Shown: positions 10,097 to 23,000 of the stretch, one piece after another
How positions within the stretch are numbered: the stretch's first letter is position 1
How the letters are laid out: every line of letters begins with the position of its first letter
DNA from: Tritrichomonas musculus
Lineage: Eukaryota; Parabasalia; Tritrichomonadida; Tritrichomonadidae
Reading direction: 5' to 3'
Assembly (NCBI GenBank): GCA_039105265.1
Contig: JAPFFF010000063.1
Location: forward strand, 62,001 to 126,000
Length of the DNA stretch: 64,000 nt
Made by a program: the position numbers and the translations under genes
Notes under the pieces: generated by a model
The model's input: the letters and a program-made list of their open reading frames with translations, nothing else
Databases searched by the model: none
What the model was told of the DNA's origin: nothing

Positions 10097-13000
10097 ACAA
10101 TAAAATAAAAGGGGCGGGCCCCAACAAAAAATCTGCCTAAAATTCAGAAGAGGAGTGTTGGACTCCCTCCTCTTCGGTAGCGGAGGCAGGGTCGGCACCT
10201 TGAGTTTGGTTCCATAGTGGGGTGGTGCCTGGATTTTCCAGTACGTCAGTTTCATCATCAGTAGTGTCAAGCTCAGACGGGGGCCCGACCTGTCAACATC
10301 CGCACTTGCATCAATGAGATCCCGCCATTCTTCGTCGTCCAGGATGTTGACAGAGTTGTACTCATCGTCTGCGGACTCCCCGTCGGTAACATTGGAGCTA
10401 GTATCATTGAGATCATTAGAATCATCGTCACCATCAGTATCAAGAACATTAACATTTTCAACATCGTTATCATAATCGTTACCATTATCGTTATCGTTAT
10501 CTTCATCTTCATTGTTGTCGTTAACCCTCTTCTTAATCTTAGTATCAATGTACAATATCATAGATTCCCGTAAAGCGGCTGCTACCATCCTCCCTGCAAG
10601 TTTGAGTGCGTCTTTGGTCGTGACTGTCACTTTCTTGAGTTCATTGATGGTGTCATCGGGTATTGCACCGAGGGAGGAGACAATGAACACAAATAGCGAC
10701 ACATTGCAGTTCAACTGGTTTTTGCAATCATCGACAAGCTTCTGGTACTTGTTCAACTTCTCTCTGCGTCGTATGACTAAGGTAGATTCATCATCATCGC
10801 CAGATAACATTCCGTATGGGATGGTGAATTCAGCTATCTTCAGCTGGTCACCGTCCCACCACCATACATCTGGTCTGAGAGAAGCAGAGTCACCAGTGAT
10901 GTGTTCGTTGCTGCGTCCACGAACACTTTGGTTACAATGCACGATGACTCTCTTCTTTTCGGTAAGGTACTTGCAAAGTACCTTGACAACTTCGTCGTGT
11001 CTCTTTGTGAATTTGTGTTTGCACCGCTTGCACCCGTTTAAGATGTGATTGAGAGTTTCAATCTGTCCACAACGAGTGCAACGGTTACTCATTTGAGGGT
11101 TTCTGTGAGCAGCAAGTGATGCTGTCATGAGCGTATTCGTACGTGCTTTGATAGCGAATCTGACAACAGAGTCCGCCATCAAAGCATTGGGCTTCATGAA
11201 GTAGTTGCTCAATGGTGAGTTTTTCAATGTCGTGAATGTATGTCCTCTCATCTTGTGCTGACAAAGATCTGAATAGTAACGGTCACTCATGACTTTCATG
11301 ATGTGTTTAACAACATTAGAGGTGTTAACATCAAAAGTGACATTACTATTCAGATCTTTGAGCGTAAACATATCATCTTTGAGTATCAGACCCATGTTAG
11401 CGTCGTGCAAAGCTTTAACACATCGGGCTAAGATGTTCGACGTCCCGCGGTTACGCTTTGCATCTAACGCACCATTGTCTTTAACTTTTAGGTGCAAGAA
11501 CGGTGAAGTCAAGTCGATGGTAGCATCCCTGAAGATGATCTCGGCTTCATCAGAAGCCTTGACCATATCACGGATGCTTTTATCGTTAGACTCCATCAAG
11601 GCAATGTAGAGTCTGATAGTGAGAGCTTTCTGGCGATCTGTGAGTTTCTGTATGTAAAGACCGCCATCGTTTTTCGTCGTGTAGAACCAGGCGGTTGGAA
11701 TACCAGCAGCACCGATCATTTTGGACAGCCTGCCCCGAATGAGTTCATCTAAGCGACTGAGGCAATTTGTCGGTGCTGTGTTCGCCATCAGTTCGTAGTC
11801 AATCTTGGGAATCACGAACCGTTTGATGGCGTCAACCGCCTGTGTGAACCGAAGAGCGCTGCCAGTAATTCGAATGACGTCCTTCGTCATGTCTTCGATT
11901 CGCCGAAAAACGTGATGTTTACGCTGCGAAGATTTGCACGCGATTGGAAGTCCGAGATACGTTGTATTGTTCTGAATGCTGATGTTATCAATACGTCCTC
12001 CAGCAATGGTGAAGTTGTCGTTCAACACACTGCGAGAACCATTGTGAGCAATGTATGTGAAAGCGTGGCACTTCTTGCAGTTGATCTTCATGTCGCCTGC
12101 ATAACTGCAGAAGTGCTCCACGACCGAAAGCAAGTTCTTCATCCCGACTTCCGAGTCCGAGAACACGATTATGTCATCGGCGTAAGCTTGAACGGTTGTC
12201 GCTGAGTCCAACCAATGATAACCGTCCTCCTTGCAAGCGTTCAACCGCGCGAGGAGAGGTTCGATACAAATGTTGAATAACGTCGGACTCAGCGGACAAC
12301 CTTGCTTGACGCCTTTGCGAAAACAGATAGAATTAGATCGTCTGTTGTTGCTGATGATCTTCGTCGAAGAGTCTCTGTACGAATTAATAATCGTTTTAAC
12401 AAAAGAAAGATCAAAGCCAATGTCTGTAAGATTCTTTTTAATAAGTTTATGTGGTACGGAACCAAATGCATCAGAAAAGTCGATCGTCGTGATGTAGAGT
12501 GACTTTTGGTTCCGTGCAGCATCGTGTATCATCTCATCAACCACAGTTGCATGCTCAGCCGCTCCAGCTGGAATACGCATGAATCCTTTCTGACTCGGTG
12601 ATATGAACCTATGTTTTGAATTCAGCGTTTGAAGCGAGCGGCTGATGTGACACATCAGCATCCGATAAATCGTCGGAGTGATGGTGATAGGACGCCACGA
12701 ATGTGCGTCGTCAGGGTCTCCTTTCTTAAACAACATGACGGTTTTGTTCATTTTCAACACCTCCGGAAAGAGACCCGTGTCAAGCATGCAACACAACACA
12801 TTCTTGATGATCGTCGCCGTGACACTCCCGCCAACCTTCCACACACCATTTGAAATGCCGTCGCATCCGACGGCAGACAGATTGGATCTCGATCTGACCG
12901 CTTTGAGAATAGCTTCTTCGTTGAGGATGAGTGATTTGAGTTCATCAGAATTATTCGATGAAATTCTACGCTGAAGAGTGTAAACACCATCTGGGTCATC

Positions 13001-16000
13001 CCCGAGAGCAGCAGCATCGCTCCACGAGGACCCGTACACGTTCTCGAAATCTTCGACTGGGACGACACATTCCGGTGTGTCGTCGTTCAACACGAACCAG
13101 TCGAGTGTACGTTTGGCGTCTTCAGCGTAGAATTTCTGAAGGAACTTCTTGTAGCCAAGCGAGGAAGGAGAGTTGTTGAGAATCTCCAATTCCTCTAGCT
13201 TGGCGCGTATGAATTTCATCCTTTCATCGTAATGCTCATCGTAAATCAAACCGTCAATTGAGTCCAAGTCACCACTCCCAAGAAGTTGAGAGAACTCCAA
13301 AGGAGCCTGTGACAGAAAGCGAACAAGCTTCTCTTTGATGTCTGCGATGACATTACGTTGAGGTTGATCGAGATCTTCATCAGTGATGTGAATGCGGGAA
13401 TGCAGGAGTTCAATACCAGCGATGAATTTGGAGGCCGACTTCATCTGAATCGGTGTCTCCAAGGAATGCGGGCGACGAATCTTATCTGAACCTCTCCGTG
13501 CCGAACGAACGAACTTCCTAATCGACTTCCGTAGAATGAGAATGATTTTCGAAATCATCCCTTCGCAGAGAAGCATTCGGCTGCTCTTTTCCAAAGAGTC
13601 AGAGAGGTTAATAGCTTCATTATACCAATTGAGAACATCCTTGACTTCACTGTTAAACACTTCTTCGAACTTTTTCCTGTGCTTCGCTAAACGGTCACCC
13701 CACAGCTTCGGGAGGTGCACGAAATCATCATCTTCCTTCATGCACCTCGACTTCCAATTCTCAGCTTTGGACAGGCAACTCTCAATGTCCACGATCGAAG
13801 CTGAATTTGAATGACCAGGATGTACATCACTTTGAATGACTTCGCCATCACTTGAAGAAGAGACTGAGTGCAAGCGTGCTTCTGGCATTCTCTCATTGGC
13901 TGGAATGGAACCAGCCTGACGTCTGCGTCGGCGGTTATCCTCTGCACGACGTCGATCTTCCATCACTTGGAGGTCAACAGACTCATCTGACCTCGCCTGC
14001 ACAGGATTCAACCTTTCTTCTTCCTGTAAAATCCTATTTTCCATTCTGACACTTTTTTCTTTGTCAAGGTCAGAATTGGCCTCACGAATCTCATCGTCAT
14101 CGGTATCGGGTGAAAACCACTTGGTAGAAATATTCACCTCGAATGATTGCAAACGATGACCTTCAACGTTGGATGCTGGATGAGATCTGTTTGAGTGTTG
14201 CTTGACAGTGACTTTGTCTTTTCCAATGAAGTCACTGCAAGTTGAACACATCGAACCACGCAGATCATGAAAGACATCCCGTGTTGCAAGTAAACATCTG
14301 CATCTTCTAGCATGCAGGATGTTCATTGCCCAGAAAACACCCACTTCTCTTTTGAGAGCTTCAAGATCCTGATGAGCCGAACCGATATGGCTGCTCAACG
14401 AATTCGCCCGACTCACAAGATAGTTACAGTCACTCACAGGACAAACGTAAATGGTCCGATAATGTGGAGCATCTGCCGGAAGATGAGGCGAGTCAATCTT
14501 CCATCTTAACTTACGACCAATTATGTATTCAAAAGCCGCCTGTTCAATTGGAACCCCATTCGTTACATGCAGCGACCTCAGGTGGAATGATAACGAGGCA
14601 CATGTAGGGAACGTTTTGTCGCAACAAGGGCAATAAAACTGCCCAACACCCAACCATCTACACTTCTGATACATCAGAAGGACGATAGGAACATTTACAT
14701 CAACAACATCAGCGAAAGGAGACATGTCAATATTACCAACCTGAAGTTGGTCGATGAGCGAGGTCAATTCTGCTTTAGAATTGATTTTGGACAGCTCATC
14801 CACAATCCATTCAATTGAAATCCTATCGTCCCTTGACGTTGAAGAACATCCATCATTACTACCGTTGCGATCATCATCATCAGAGTGATCGGTGTGTTCT
14901 GAATGAGAACGCACCTCGGAGAAGTCTTCTGCACCACTAATAGTACTACTCGTACTAGTGGATGAAGTCTGTGTGCCTAATGAATTGCTTCGAGAGTCAG
15001 AGGATGAATTGAATGATGAGTGATCACCTGCGAGAGTAAATAAAGGGACCACCTTCTCATTGAACTCGAAGACGAACTTAGGCACTTCGATGACGGAAGT
15101 GATGACTTTCTCCTTCGTGACTACTTGATGATGATCGATGTGAGCAGTTGACGTGACAACCCGATCGTCGACGCCAACAGCGTGATGAGTGATGTGAGCC
15201 GTTGACGTGACGGTTTGGTTGTCAACGTCAACGTTGTGGTGAGCGACGTGAGCTGTTGACGCGACAACACGATTGTCAACGTCAACAGTGTGATGAGTGA
15301 TGTGAGCCGTTGACGTGACAATCTGATTGTCAACGTCAACAGCGTGATGAGCGACGTGAGCTGTTGACGCGACAACACGATTGTCAACGTCAACAGCGTG
15401 ATGAGCGACGTGAGCTGTTGACTTGACAATCTGATTGTCAACGTCAACAGCGTGATGAGCGACGTGAGCTGTTGACTTGACAGTCTGATTGTCAATGTCA
15501 ACAGCGCAACAGCGTGATGAGCGACGTGAGCTGTTGACTTGACAATCTGATTGTCAACGTCAACAGCGTGATGAGCGACGTGAGCCGTTGACGTGACGGT
15601 TTGGTTGTCAATGTCAACGTTGTGGTGAGTGACGTGAGCTGTTGACATGACAGTCTGATTGTCAACGTCAACAGCGTGATGAGCGACGTGAGCTGTTGAC
15701 ATGACAGTCTGATTGTCAATGTCAACAGCGTGATGAGCGACGTGAGCTGTTGACTTGACAATCTGATTGTCAACGTCAACAGCGTGCTTAGCAACAGATT
15801 CAACATTGTGAGTATCAGCACTCACAACATGGTTGTTCTCAAACGTGTTTGAGTCAGCAGGTTGAGAGATGGCACCAGCTGATTGACTACTAATATTAGC
15901 TGCTGAGTTTGGTGAGTAAGAATTAACAATATCACGCGTATCAATGTGCTGCGAAGAAAGGAAATAAAAGTTATTATTATTGATGTAACTCCATGACATG

Positions 16001-16980
16001 TGATGTGAAATGTCGGTGAAGTGAGATGTGTTGCACCCGATGTTGCATGTTCCTGAGAGAAAGAGCGAATTAACGATGTTGGACACATGCGAAACAAACG
16101 GGGAACATTTTGAGTGAAAATTGAATGGAACCGTTCGAATGCTAGACGAAGGAACGAAAGAATAGGGATCAAAAGCATTTAAACGAAGTTCTTCATCCGT
16201 TGATGGGATTGCTGGTCGATTCCTGTCGAATTTTGGTTGCTCATCGGAAATGATCAATTGTCCTCGAGCAACCAGAATTCCTTCGGATGACTTCTCATTC
16301 ATATTATAAGCAAGAGGACAACGAGAAATCAATGAAGGATCGCACGTAACAACGATCCATGATGGGTTAGGAACTCCATCAGAATTCGACGGGTTATAGT
16401 GAACACCCGACTGTAAGAGCACTTCTGTCCCTCTAGAAGGATTATTTGAATTGCAGAAAATAGTTTCAGGTTCCTCAATTTCTTCATCGGAAATTGATAT
16501 TTGATCACTATTATCACTTTTTTCTGAATCTGAATTAATGTGCTCGAAATTGGTCATATCGTCATCAGGACACTTGGAAAGTGATTGTGAAGCTGGTCCA
16601 ACCGGCGGGAGCCGCAGCTTCACATCATCACTAGGATATCTGCTAGTATCTTTTTTGCGGGGTGAGATTTGAGTTGCGTATCTTGTTTTATACGAGGAGT
16701 CAAGGTCGTCTAGTAGCGAATTGTCTTTGAAAAAGTCGAACTTATTGAGTTTTGGATGATGGGATATCTGTTCCCTAGAACAAGGAATCTTAAAACCTCC
16801 ATCGTATTTGTTATCGGAATGGCAATTGCTGTTGTGAATATGGGTAGGATTGTGACACCTATCGGTCATGATATCTCGATTATTAAAAAAATTTTCACCG
16901 ATTTTTTTCGGAGTGGAATCAAACGAATCAGCATCTTCTGCTGATTCCAAAAATCTACTTTTCGTTGGGTAGATCAACAT
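10091..16980 (-). pseudogene. Retrotransposon polyprotein (ZnF-RT-RLE), two frameshifts
   Basis: The frame starts at the ATG at 16980 (MLIYPTKSRF) and runs into about twelve 18-residue repeats. At about 15505-15512 an 8 bp insertion, a near-duplication of GCTGTT, shifts the frame; that frame stops at 15121. In the shifted register the protein continues: three C2H2 fingers (about 14640-14230), Arg-rich segment, reverse transcriptase (AYADD at 12173-12184), CCHC knuckle (CTRCGQIETLNHILNGC, near 11050), and restriction-like endonuclease with RPDVWWW...EFTIPY (about 10820-10880). Near a G5C3 run at 10279-10286 a second shift seems likely: the element-3-like tail (DVLENPGTTPLW) lies in another frame ending about 10137. 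The last codons of the annotated frame end in CE-TGA, as in element 3. The active-site residues themselves are intact. Confidence 0.85.
15125..15790 (-). repeat. 54-bp coding repeats of element 2
   Basis: About twelve units of the same HHAVDVDNQ family as in element 1, with one unit carrying the 8 bp frameshifting insertion at 15505-15512. The inserted bases resemble the neighbouring GCTGTT, which fits replication or RT slippage in the array. Confidence 0.92.
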
Positions 16981-16991
16981 ATTTGCAAAAT

Positions 16992-17015
16992 AAAAAAAAA
17001 TCTCCTCCCGTGTGG
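16992..17015 (-). repeat. Copy of tRNA-Asn 3' tail between elements 3 and 2
   Basis: Same 24 bp as at 10008-10031, with nine T. The next base of element 2 is A, as in elements 1 and 3. Confidence 0.93.
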
Positions 17016-17050
17016 ATTGTTTGTTTATTAAAAACCATTAGAGTAAGAAA

Positions 17051-17095
17051 GCACGTAATCGTGCATAAAAGAAGCGTGAGTGATGGCTCACTCAC
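17051..17095 (-). promoter_or_regulatory. 3' two-hairpin structure of element 3 with embedded stop codon
   Basis: Hairpin 1 is GCACG-TAAT-CGTGC (17051-17064). Hairpin 2 is a perfect 8 bp stem GTGAGTGA-TGGC-TCACTCAC (17076-17095) that contains the TGA stop of the ORF at 17088-17090. The terminal tail TTAATAAAC follows towards 17016. Compare AGTAT/ATACT at the same place in element 2: pairing is kept although every stem sequence differs. Confidence 0.65.
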
Positions 17096-20000
17096 AGTTA
17101 GAAGTCGATGAAGAATCTGAAAAATCTGAAACATCATTAAGAATCATTCCCTCTGAATTGGCTTTTCTCCAATAAGGAACAGAACCTGAGTTAACAAGGA
17201 CATCGTTGTCACTATCTGAGGAATCATCAGTAGAGGTTTTCGAAAAAGAACTATCAATAATAGGAGTAGAATGGTTACTGTCATCATTGATAAGTTGGTC
17301 CCAAGTATTATCATCAATGGAATTCATAGAACAATTCTGATAATCGGATTGAGATTGGATATCAGAAGAGGAAAGTTGATCATCAGAGTTTACTGAATTA
17401 TCAGAATTAACTGAGATGTCGGTAGAGTTATGAGTTTGGTTGTTGGAAACAACAATGTTGTTGTGTGCAGGAGGATACCAATGATAAGCAATGAACATCG
17501 ATTCGCGTAAAGATGTGATAACCATTTGCTTTGCTATTTTCTTCCAGTCTGCTTCCGTACCAGTAATTCTTTTCAACTCATCTAACGTTTCACTGGGAAT
17601 AGCACCAAGAGAAGATACAACGATTACAAAGAAATCAACATCGCAATTGAATTGAACTTTACAATCTTCGATGAGTGATTTGTATTTGTTCAACTTCTGT
17701 TGTCTTCTAAGATTGAGAGTTGAAATTGTACCATGTTCATCATCGTCAGTCAACATTCCATAAGGAATCGTAATTTCAACGATGTGCAATTTGTCATTCT
17801 TCCACCAGAAAAGATCTGGTTTGAGATCAGCATTCTCACCTTCAAGTCGTCCGCCGTCGCGGCTCCGAACGACCTGATTAGAATGGACTATGGCACGTTT
17901 ATGATCAGTAATGTATTTATTGATAATAAGAGCAATAGCATCGTGTCTTTTAGTAAATTCGTGTTTTCTATAAGAGCAACCATTTAGCAAATGGTGAATG
18001 GTTTCGATCTGTCCACAACATTTACAATTGCCGTCATCTTGTCTATGAGTTTGTCTTCTTTTCATACTGCCTGTAAAGAGAGAACCAAGTCTGGCTTTAA
18101 ATGAAAAATTAACAATAGAATCAGCAGCATTAACTCTTTGAGAAATGTAGAAATTGCTAATAGGAGAATTCTTCAGTGTTTCGAAAGTATGTCCTTTTAA
18201 TCTATTCTTAAGAAGTGAAGATAAGTGTCTCTTTTGAATCACTTTCATGATTAACTTCATAACTTTCATGTAATTAATTTTGATTTCAGTTTGCTCGTCA
18301 TCAGTATTCAAAGGTTTAATTGAAAAACCGGTATCGTCATGATTCATTTGAAGATTGAGATCGTGCAAGGCTTTAACAGTGCGTGAAAGAAGGTTCGAAG
18401 TTCCGCACCGATTGTTGCCTTTAATTGCACCAAATTCGGTCACGGGCACATGCAAAAAAGGTGAATCATCAATGACATCAGCATCACGAAATTGCATTTC
18501 ATCATTGTCTGAAGCAGTGATGAAGTGCTTGACGTTTTTGTCCTTAGATTCGTGCATTCCCATATATAAGCGAATTGTAAGTGCTTTATGTCGTTCAGAC
18601 AAGCATTGTAAGTTTAAACCACCATCATGTTTGGAAGAATAAAACCAATCCGTTGGAACACCAGCTATACCGATTTTTTTTGAGATGCGTCCTCGTATGA
18701 ATTCATCTAATTCATTGAGTTTGGTCGTAGAAACTGCGTTGATCATCAATTCATAGTCCAATTGAGGGAGTATGAACTTTTTGATAGCATCTACTGATTG
18801 CATCGTCCTCAGGGCACTAGATGTGATTTTGCTCACATCTCTTTTGAGGTCAAGGATTTTTTGAAAGATGTGATGTTTTCTTCGAGAGAGTTTAGCCGCT
18901 AGAGGTAAACCCAAGTAGTGTAAAGAACCTTGAATGCTGATATTTTTAACAGATTCCCCGTTAATTGAAAAGTGATTCTGCATTGAAGCTCGAGTTCTGT
19001 TGTCCATTGTGAATGCAAATGAAGCACACTTGTTCACATTAATTTTCATGTTGCCTGCATATTTACAAAACGATTGAACGACATCGATGAGATTATTCAT
19101 GCCCATTTCTGAATCAGAAAAGAGAACAATGTCGTCAGCATAAGCCTGGACAGAAGTAGATCTGTCATACCAGTGATAACCCTCATCTTGTGCAAGGTCA
19201 TTTAATTTGGCCAATAACGGTTCTATTCCAACATTGAACAATGTAGGGCTAAGTGGGCAACCCTGTTTGACCCCTTTGGCAAATTCAATTTCATCACTAA
19301 TGCGTCCATTAGAGACGATTCTGGTGGAAGCGTTTTTATAAGATGCAAGAATGCTCTTGACAAAAAGTTTGTCAAAACCGAGGTCCAGAAGGTTCTTCTT
19401 AAAGAGTTCATGTGGGATTGACCCAAAGGCATCCTTGAAATCTATCGTCAAAATGTAAAGATTCTTCTGATGTCGAGCTGCATGATGAATCATCTCATCA
19501 GCGGTAACGATATGCTCTGCGGCACCAGAAGGAATTTTCATAAAACCTTTCTGTTGGCAATTAATGAATCTCCTGCATTCATTTAAAGTTTGGAGAGTGC
19601 GTGAGATATGGCACATTATAATTCTGTATAGAGTGGATGTTATGGTGATCGGTCTCCAAGATCTAGTGTTGTTGACTTCACCTTTCTTGTATAGCATTAT
19701 CGTTTTACAGGATTTAAGAATGGACGGGAAACTACCAGTTGATAACATTACATTCAGAGTCGTTTTGACAATGCGCGTTGAAACATCATTGCCTAGCTTC
19801 CAGATGGAATTACAAATACCATCACAGCCAACCGCAGAAAGGTTAGATCTACTTTTGATCGCATCTTTAATGGATTTATCCGACATGAGAAGCTCAGTGA
19901 AATACGAGTTGTCTTCATCTGAAAGAATATGATCAAGTGTGAATTTTTGGCGAGGTTCGAAGTCCGCGACCTCACTCCAAGCCTTGCCATAGTCTTCCAC

Positions 20001-23000
20001 AAAACTTTCGACTGGAACGGTGCATTCAGGGGTATCACTGTTAAGAATGAACCAATCGAGAGTTTTTTTGGAGTCTTCTTGATAAGCTTTCTGGATGAAT
20101 TTCTTGTAACCATCGGATGAGTTCTCTTTGTATTTCGACTCAAGGTCAAATAATTTCGCTTTGAGGAATGATAGTTTATCTTCGAAATTACCTGCGTTGA
20201 GAATTGCATCCACTGTATCAATGTCACGACCTCCCACGAGTACCACAAAATCGTCAGGAGCGCGTGAAAGGAAGTCAATTAATTTATCTTTCAGGTCGGC
20301 AATCAGATTTAAAGTTGGCTGATCATTAATGTCGCCTTCAGTCAAAGTGTGCAGCAACTCAATGCCGGCAGTGAATTTGCTAGCGGCTTTGAGTTGAATA
20401 GGAACTTCAAAAGACCGAGGCTTTTTCTTTTTCTTCTTTTTAGAGTTGAATGCTGGAATGTGCAGAGCACCACGGATTTCTTTCCTGAGAATGAGAAAGA
20501 TTTTGGCCAGTACACCATTCCAAAGCAAGAGACGATCGTCGTCAGACAAAACAAGAGACTTATTAGAAGTGAGATAAGTGAACTTGTCAATGAGGATAGA
20601 AATTTTACCTTCAAAGACATTAGATATCTTTTTTCTAATCTTTTGAATCCGTTCGCCCCAAATCTTAGGGAGATATACAATGCCGTCATTTTCTTCTTTG
20701 CATTTATTGATCCAGGAAACGGATTTATCAAGGAAGGAAGACAGATCTTCCTGAATCTCAGAAGTAGGAGGCGAAATAGACTGAATATCATCATCATTGG
20801 ATTGAGCAGTCGTGTCAGCATCGGAATTACCATTAAGCGCATGAAGACGTTCTTCAGGCATTCCCTCATTGACAATAAGAATGCCGTTTCTACGTCGAGC
20901 ACGCAGTCTTTGTTCACGAGATCTCCTATTCACCATCGCAGCAGCATGATCAGGGTTGTCACCTTCAGGTTCAATAGGAAGATCTCGTTCAATTTCAACA
21001 TTGTGAGAATGAGTGGAGAGATCACGAACTGCATCGGCAATGTCTTTGTTAGACTGAGAGATGACATCATCATCTAAGTCAACATCTAGCCATCTAGCAT
21101 TAAGGGAAATATTCATGAAGTATCTCCTACTGCCTTCGACATTGGCAGCGGGATGAGAAGATTTAGTGTGTTGCTGAACTTTCTTTTTATCTTGACCGAT
21201 AAAATGTTTGCAACGCATACATAAACAACCAGAGACATTATGAAATAGATCATTACCAGTGAGCAATTTGTTTTTGTGTTTAGCATGACAGCAGATCGCT
21301 GCCCAAAGCAATCCGATTTCGCGGCGAAGAACATCAAGATCTTGATGATTATGTTTAATGTGGCAAGCTAAAGCACTGGCGTTGTTGACGATATAATTGC
21401 AATCAGCGACAGGACATTTATGTATAATCCTGAATTTTGGTAAGTCAGATGGGAAGTCATCATCGATAATTTCCCATCTCAGCTTACAATTGTATACAAA
21501 TTCAACTGCAGCATGCTCATTGGGTAAGAACCTGTCTCCATGCTTGAATTTCCAATGAGCATGCAGAGCTGCGCATGATTGAAAGACGTCCTCACATAGC
21601 GGGCAATAAAATTGTCCTACTCCAAGCCATCTGAGCGTTTTTTTCATGTACAGAATGATAGGAATATTAAAGAACTCAACATCAGAAAATTGATAAAAGT
21701 TGATATGCGCATCTTTAACTTTCTTAAGAAAGTCAACTAGCTGGACTTTCGTTTCAATGGATTTAAGACCGTCAATAATCCATTGTAATGAAAGATCGAC
21801 ATCATGATCACTATAAGAATTAGAATCATTATGATCACCATCATCAGAGTTTCTAGAAGTTAACGATGAGTTAGAGGAAGTAAGATCCGTGTCAGAGTTA
21901 TTCTGACTTTGTGCTGGAAAGTCGGATGAGTGAAAATCTGAGCCGGAGATCGTCGAGTCAGATTCAGAGGTCAAATCGGAATGAGTGCCACAAGAAGTGT
22001 GTGAACAAGAACGCGAGCTAGCCAATAAATAAATAGCATTTGCAAGCTTCTCGATCTTGTCAGTGAGTGGGCGGTCCTCTGGAAGAGTATGCAGAGGAAT
22101 CTCTTTATCCTTCCACTCAACAGTGAACTTCGGGACATGAACAACTGTTTTAACAGTGTCATCGACGACTTCGACTATATGATTTTGAATGTGCGCTGTT
22201 GAAGAAATAAATTGATTTTGAACCTCGACAGCGTGATTTTGTACTGTTGCTTGAGAGATTAACTTACTTTGATTGACATCAACTTGGTGACTTTGAACGT
22301 TAGCTGTTGATGAAATGATATGATTATTAACATCAACAGTATGATTTTGAACGGTAGCTTGAGAGATGAAATTACTTTGATTAACGTCCACTTGATGGTT
22401 TTGGACAATAGCTGTTGATGAAATAATTTGATTCTCTATATCAACAGCATGATTCTGAACTGTAGCATTAGATAATAAATTGATAGAGTTTACATCAATG
22501 TGGTGGTTTTGAACGTTAGCTGTTGATGAGATCAGCTGGTTACTGACATCAACAGCGTGACTTTGGACTGTAGCTTGGGTAGTCAAACAGTTTTGAGTTA
22601 CATCGACATGGTGGTTTTGAACGTTAGCTGTTGATGAGATCAGCTGGTTACTGACATCAACAGCGTGACTTTGGACTGTAGCTTGGGTAGTCAAACAGTT
22701 TTGAGTAACATCGACATGGTGGTTTTGAACGTTAGCTGTTGACGAGATCAGCTGGTTACTGACATCAACAGCGTGACTTTGAACTGTAGCCTGGGTGCAT
22801 AAGTTATTTTTAATAACGTCAACTAGGTGGTTTTGGACTAGTGCTGTTGATGAAATAACTTGATTATTAACATCAACAGTGTGATTTTGAACTGCAGCTT
22901 TAGTAATTAAGTTGCTATGATCAACTTCAACTTGATGATTCTGAACCTTTGCTTTCGAAGATAACCATTGAAAGTCGACATCAACGGAGTGATTTTCGAT

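Larger units (their letters stand above)
10032..16991 (-). mobile_element. tRNA-Asn-targeted non-LTR retrotransposon, element 2, full length
   Basis: A 6.96 kb unit bounded on both sides by the duplicated tRNA tail (10008-10031 and 16992-17015). The 5' UTR is 11 nt. The 3' UTR is about 60 nt and contains two hairpins and the terminal motif TTAATAAAC shared with element 3 and the non-autonomous units. Its single long reading frame is broken by two small frameshifts, so it is structurally complete but probably non-coding in this assembly. Confidence 0.9.
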
